Under the pieces are notes generated by a model that was given only the letters and a program-made list of their open reading frames with translations, was not told the origin of the DNA and did no database searches. Positions 59,404-64,000 of a stretch of 64,000 nucleotides of DNA are shown in pieces; positions within the stretch are counted from its first letter, which is position 1; the number at the start of each line of letters is the position of its first letter. A program made the translations under genes and the position numbers. The stretch is from Liolophura sinensis (Eukaryota; Mollusca; Polyplacophora; Chitonida; Chitonidae). Location of the stretch: contig NC_088301.1 of the NCBI RefSeq assembly GCF_032854445.1, positions 14,382,281 through 14,446,280 of the forward strand, given 5' to 3'.

Positions 59404-62400
59404 GATTTTAAACTGTCACCTTACATTTTTATACGTAGTTTTTAGGCATGCAACTGTACACCTAATCATTTATGATTTAAATCTGAATATAATAGAACTG
59501 ATAATAATTATTTTCATGCTAAAACTTACATGTAGGTAACTCTATGTGCTCACGAAAATGATCTGAAAAAGAGTGCTGAGATTTGCAAAGAAACTGAATG
59601 TTGGCGCCAACACAGAACTTACTGGAGCTCAGTAACTTATGAGGACAGGAGTAGCATGAATGCATGTACATATTCTGAACTAATGTACAAATACAACGCA
59701 AGATAAGACATACATATACTTTTTTCTATTACACATGTTTCGGCAGAAAGCTGCATGCCCAAGAGACCATGCATAATAGCCTTTCCTGAAATGGTATGAA
59801 TGCCCAATGACCCTTCTATGGTGTGTCTTGGGAAATATAGAACTGCTTAGTATACCGGTAGCCAATAACTGGTGAATGTGGCCAATTCCCTTGAATCCCA
59901 CCTTAATAATAAGAGGCAATTAATGAAAGGGCGCAGAAGAAGAAATAAAAGTCAACTGGTGAAAAATTTCCATTAATTTAGGAGTATGCTTTACACGGAC
60001 CGGAGAATATTAAGGCTTGGCCATGTGCACCTCAATTAATAGAAACAGATCATATCGAAATATATTGATCAGGCAAGAGAGACAGGAGGCAGCGAGTGGA
60101 ATAAACCACAGCGAGAGAAGTGTCAATGAATAAGAAGAAGAGCATGGGCTTATTTGGGTGTCCAATTATAAATGTTACTGGTGGCAGCAAGTTCACCACA
60201 TACAGATGTGGAGGAATATGGACAATTGATGACCAAACCTGACCCCTGAAAATCAAAGGGCATTTGTCGAATAGCTAGGGGAAGACTCTTCCCAGCAAAC
60301 TCTGGCTTCACTGCCTGAGTTTCCTTTTGGGCTGCACACTACCCCAATCAGACAGACACCAGGCTTAACAACTCTCATATTGATGTAGCCTTACCCTTCT
60401 TCTCTCACACTGGATGTAAGACTTTTTCATGGGCAGTCTCTGCCACCCTATAATTTCCCCTCTCTCTAGACCAGACAAAACCTCTCTGTTAGCTTTTCCA
60501 TTAGCTTTCATCTCAGCAAACACATAACTCCAATGGCAAGGCCAGCAATTTGTCAGAATTTGAGAGAAAAAAAATCCATTTTCTTATCAGAAGAGATGAT
60601 AAAAATCCATACTGCCATGAAAGATGAATGCCAGATTCCATAATGGAAATTACTAATAAACATGTTCCCCTGTATCTACTCATTTGGCTCTCTTTTTATT
60701 GACCCCTGTCAGCAGAGACATTCGCAGACAATTGAGAAAAATCTATCTATCTACCCAAAATCAGGGAACAGAATTATGGGGGTGATTTGTGTTTGCCGAG
60801 GCGAGAGGGAAACATTAGGCAAATACAAAATGACAAATGAGTCTGGCTGTAGCAAGATGGTTTACAAGATTCTCAGTCAGCAAGAAATTCCAGAGGCTTT
60901 GGACAGAGCAATATATATGATGAAATCAGAGGATTAAAGGAGAGCTTCTTCACCGTGGGATGGGAACAAATCACAAACTGCTTATAACTTCAATGGCAGA
61001 GTGTGAAAAGGTCAGAATCATGTCTTGATTGGCATTATAAACACTGGATCATATGTTCATAGGTCATGTGTTCATGTAACTTGCAATAACTTAGGGTTAT
61101 ACGTGTACAATTTGACAGGAAATTTGAACTAAAATGTACATGTACATACATGTACACTGGACATGTATTGGCATTACAGAAATTAAACAGAAAAGACAAC
61201 AAATAACATAACCTGAATTATCAATGAAAAGAGGTGAAAACAGACCTGAACAGTTACACCTATCTTTTTGGACATGCTAGGTAACTCTATAAATCAACAT
61301 CTAAAAAAGTGGTCAGGGGGTGCGACAAGTTAGAGCAGTGGGAAAGACAGTGTCATGTCACTTGTACCCACGCACATACATGTTCTGGTATGGTTAAAAG
61401 ACAAAACAGAACATATGTTGACTGTATTGTGGTGCATGGGCATTGAGTATTAGCTATACAGTACCAACATTTTGAAGAAATGATCCTATGATTAAATTCC
61501 ATTGGAGTTGCTGCTAACAAAACTATAGGTTCCATTCCATGAAAAGAGAATTTTATTGGATCTCAAAGAAAATGCAAAATTCCAAGCACGCAACTGTTTT
61601 TTTCTTACTTTTTTTTCCCCCCAAATGTTGATCTATCTTTCCATTCTCCATGCCCTTTCTATTCATTGCAAGCCTTGGGTAAAATTTCTCCTTTTTTGAT
61701 GATTAGATGGGGACAACGATAAAAACGCACAATTCCCAAGTCACACTTGAACAGGCCTTAATCCAGCAGTCCAGCCTACCACTGCAATCTGGATCCTGAC
61801 AATTCTGTGTCGATATACACAGTTTTATAGTTTGCCGGCTAAGTCTAATGTGATTGGCAAAAGTGCCCAGGAAGAAAATAGAATCAATGGTGAAATTTAT
61901 TGCCTTTTGCTGAAGAAATCTGTCCGCCGACAACACTTCCATGACGGCTCAAGATGATTGGTTTCAAATTGATCATGGTTCCCTCGGAACAGGCCTACAA
62001 CATGGTTAGGGCCGTACCCATAGTCCGCCTGTTAGTTCAGTTTTCTTGCTTTATGTTTTCTGAAAGGCCTCATTTTTAGGTCCGAATTAATTTGTTTCCT
62101 TTTCTAAGCTCTTGGCTTTCTGGCTCACAAGGGTCACACAAGACTGAGTGCAAGCTCAGACAAGAGGGATCAATGTGTAAGGTCCCCATTAAGTTAATTG
62201 TCCGCAAATACTCTGGACATGATCAAAATTGTATCACATGTGTACGCACACTAGATGCCAACAAACATGGGGCCAAGCGCTGGTAGACATCATATTATAT
62301 GGACATAAATAACGCCTCTCCCACAGATTAGATCCAAGGCGCCGTTTGGACAAAAAAAAAAAAAAAAAACCCACGTTGGAGAATGGGTTTTATTGCAGAG

Positions 62401-63340
62401 TCCATAAGCGGAGCTGATGCTATCAAATGGTTACACAGTCACTGGCTTCACTCGCCTGCCGCCAATATCATTTTGCCGTTCTTACTTAATTCCCGCTAGA
62501 GAATTAAACAAACTGGTCATCCATCTTCTGTCAATGTCCTTCATTTGAACCATTTTCACTCCACATCTATATCCGTGCCAAATCAGTATCAACTGTTTCT
62601 CACAATAAGTCACCAAGGAAAAAAACAAGAGACAGAATCAATAGGTTGGAAAATGGGCATACTGGAAACTGCATGGAGGCGTTTCATGTTGTTCCAATCA
62701 AGGTGAAATCAGAACTTGTCTGTTTTCTGCTAAACTGATAGCCATTCATCAACCTGCATAAAATGACTTGAATACAAGCACAATCTATCAGGTATCAACA
62801 TTTTTGGAGAAAGTGTTTCCAATTACCTCAAACAAAAACACTTCCATGTTCAAACTATAAAGGGTTACTTTAGGTAATTTGTTTGTTTTGTTAAACAAAT
62901 TGATGATGTAATTTAAAAATCCACTATTTTGTGGAACAGCAGAACAAAGAAAATCAAACAATTTCATGAAGTGCAGGAAGCCTGGCAGACAAATGCACAA
63001 ATCTCTAAATTAAAGAGAATTAGAGAAAAATAAGGACAGGGAAACTGAACATACAAAAGGAAACCCTTGAATAAGTAGACATTTGTGAATTTCTGTCAAA
63101 CTTTGTAACATTTGGGTATCATATAATCTGAAACTGTCATAAAGTGTTCAATGTTAAAAACCTGTACATACACTTGCCTTTCACGCAGTTTTCAAATGCC
63201 TTCATGTTTGGGCAGTAAAACACTTCTGGAACTTAAGGCAGAACTTCTCATTTGTACACCAAATCACAATACAATTGGCTAGTTTTTGTCACTAATAGCA
63301 CTGGTAAGTGACACTTGCATTAAGACATCCGAGCAAATAT
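59404..63340. other. Long complex non-repetitive tract, likely regulatory
   Basis: No gene. From about 59.88 to 62.62 kb there is almost no transposon sequence and base composition is balanced. ATTA/TAAT and octamer-like words are frequent (GAGGCAATTAATGAAAGG, CTCAATTAATAGAAAC, GTCCGAATTAATTTG, AGTTAATTGTCCGCAAAT). This is the pattern seen in deeply conserved non-coding regions around developmental genes, but conservation cannot be tested here. An 18-base A run lies at 62352-62369. Confidence 0.35.
62352..62369 (+). repeat. Poly(A) tract, 18 bp
   Basis: An uninterrupted A run after TTTGGAC and before CCCACG, with no recognised retrotransposon body. Confidence 0.92.
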
Positions 63341-63367
63341 AAAAAAAAAAAAAAAAAAAAAAAAAAA
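63341..63367 (+). repeat. Poly(A) tract, 27 bp
   Basis: An uninterrupted A run preceded by GCAAATAT. Upstream sequence shows no known SINE, so its origin is unclear. Confidence 0.95.
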
Positions 63368-63886
63368 GTGCGCAAGGCATGCAATTGAGTCAGCTAAGGT
63401 TTTTGGCTTTGTACAGTGTTGAATCTCCACTTGTATCTGACATTAAGCCTACTCTGTTGTTCATTACCCTTCACCCCTTCGACATTTCCATCCACTAACT
63501 CAAGTGGTTGGTTAAAAAAACTGTTAAGCCAGAGTGTAAAATTTACAGCAATTCCCGCTGGATACTCACCACGGGAAGAACAGACGAGCCCTGCATTCCA
63601 CACAGGGTGAGTGATGAAGGTTACCTCATTACAACAACGACAGGACAACCCCGACCATTTAAACTGCCTTTGCCTGTATAGGCAGAGAAGATTGGGCAGT
63701 ACGTGAAGTCTGATGGATTCGCAACAATGGCAAAAATCTGTCTGAGGGTTCTGTAATTACCTGAGACTAACGGCCAACTTGGTACAGAACTCTTCTGTCA
63801 GATGTTTGAAGATCTACGTCAGACAAATGATACATTGCTAGCTTACAGTATCTAGTTCTTTGGTTTGCAGCAAAGAATTAAGTATG
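63368..63886. other. Unique region, no supported gene
   Basis: A minus-strand frame (63394-63648) contains a good donor (CGTG|GTGAGT, near 63570), but its upstream acceptor is weak and the peptide is unrecognised. Otherwise there is nothing distinctive. Confidence 0.3.
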
Positions 63887-63888
63887 TA

Positions 63889-64000
63889 CCCTAATTTTGC
63901 AACTTTTTCACATATAAAAGAGCAACTTTCAGTGCAACCCATGCAAGTTATTAATTTGATTGGTTGGATTGACCAATTTCAGGGCTTCACAAAAAGTATA
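63889..64000 (-). mobile_element. MITE-like element, family A, copy 5 (cut by window end)
   Basis: Follows TA (63887-63888) with tip CCCTAATTTTGCAACTTTTT. It reads inward to CAACTTTCAGTGCAACC, TTGGTTGGATTGACCAATTT and GGGCTTCACAAAAAGTATA, the reverse complement of family A. The other end lies beyond the window. Confidence 0.8.

Overview
This window reads as non-coding nuclear DNA from an animal. The evidence is AT-rich sequence with no long open reading frames, dense short interspersed elements, several simple-sequence tracts, and splice-site-flanked coding fragments. The commonest dispersed repeat is a tRNA-derived SINE with a conserved central and 3' domain. From memory it resembles SINEs of molluscs and related lophotrochozoans, so a mollusc is my best guess. 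The species cannot be named from sequence alone. Nothing here looks bacterial, viral or plasmid-derived.

Left part (1-10.65 kb). The best gene evidence is on the minus strand. A short exon near 10.3 kb starts at an ATG, encodes a hydrophobic signal-like leader and ends in a strong donor in phase 1. An exon near 1.2-1.4 kb starts at an acceptor in the same phase, encodes one membrane segment and an acidic tail, and ends in a stop codon. They could join into one small membrane protein of about 95 residues, or be the ends of a longer gene with exons I could not see between them. A TATA-like box lies about 310 bp upstream of the ATG. Just past the stop codon, in the presumed 3' UTR direction, is a 24-copy minisatellite with a 29-bp unit.

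Middle and right part (10.65-64 kb). I find no convincing gene. It contains ten SINE copies (three with exact target-site duplications), three families of short inverted-repeat elements flanked by TA (MITE-like), a 44/45-bp tandem array at 13.95-14.5 kb, several short tandem duplications, a long (TA)n tract and many A or G runs. Between the repeats are complex, unique stretches rich in homeodomain-type, E-box and T-box-type words that look like regulatory DNA, most clearly at 59.9-62.6 kb. A CpG-richer stretch at 53.04-53.70 kb with a good minus-strand donor may be a promoter and untranslated first exon. Weak exon candidates are listed at 26.5, 44.2 and 47.5 kb.

I see no novel multi-gene system. 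The points most worth checking are the split small membrane-protein gene, the three MITE-like families that share one tip sequence, and the possible long-range promoter.
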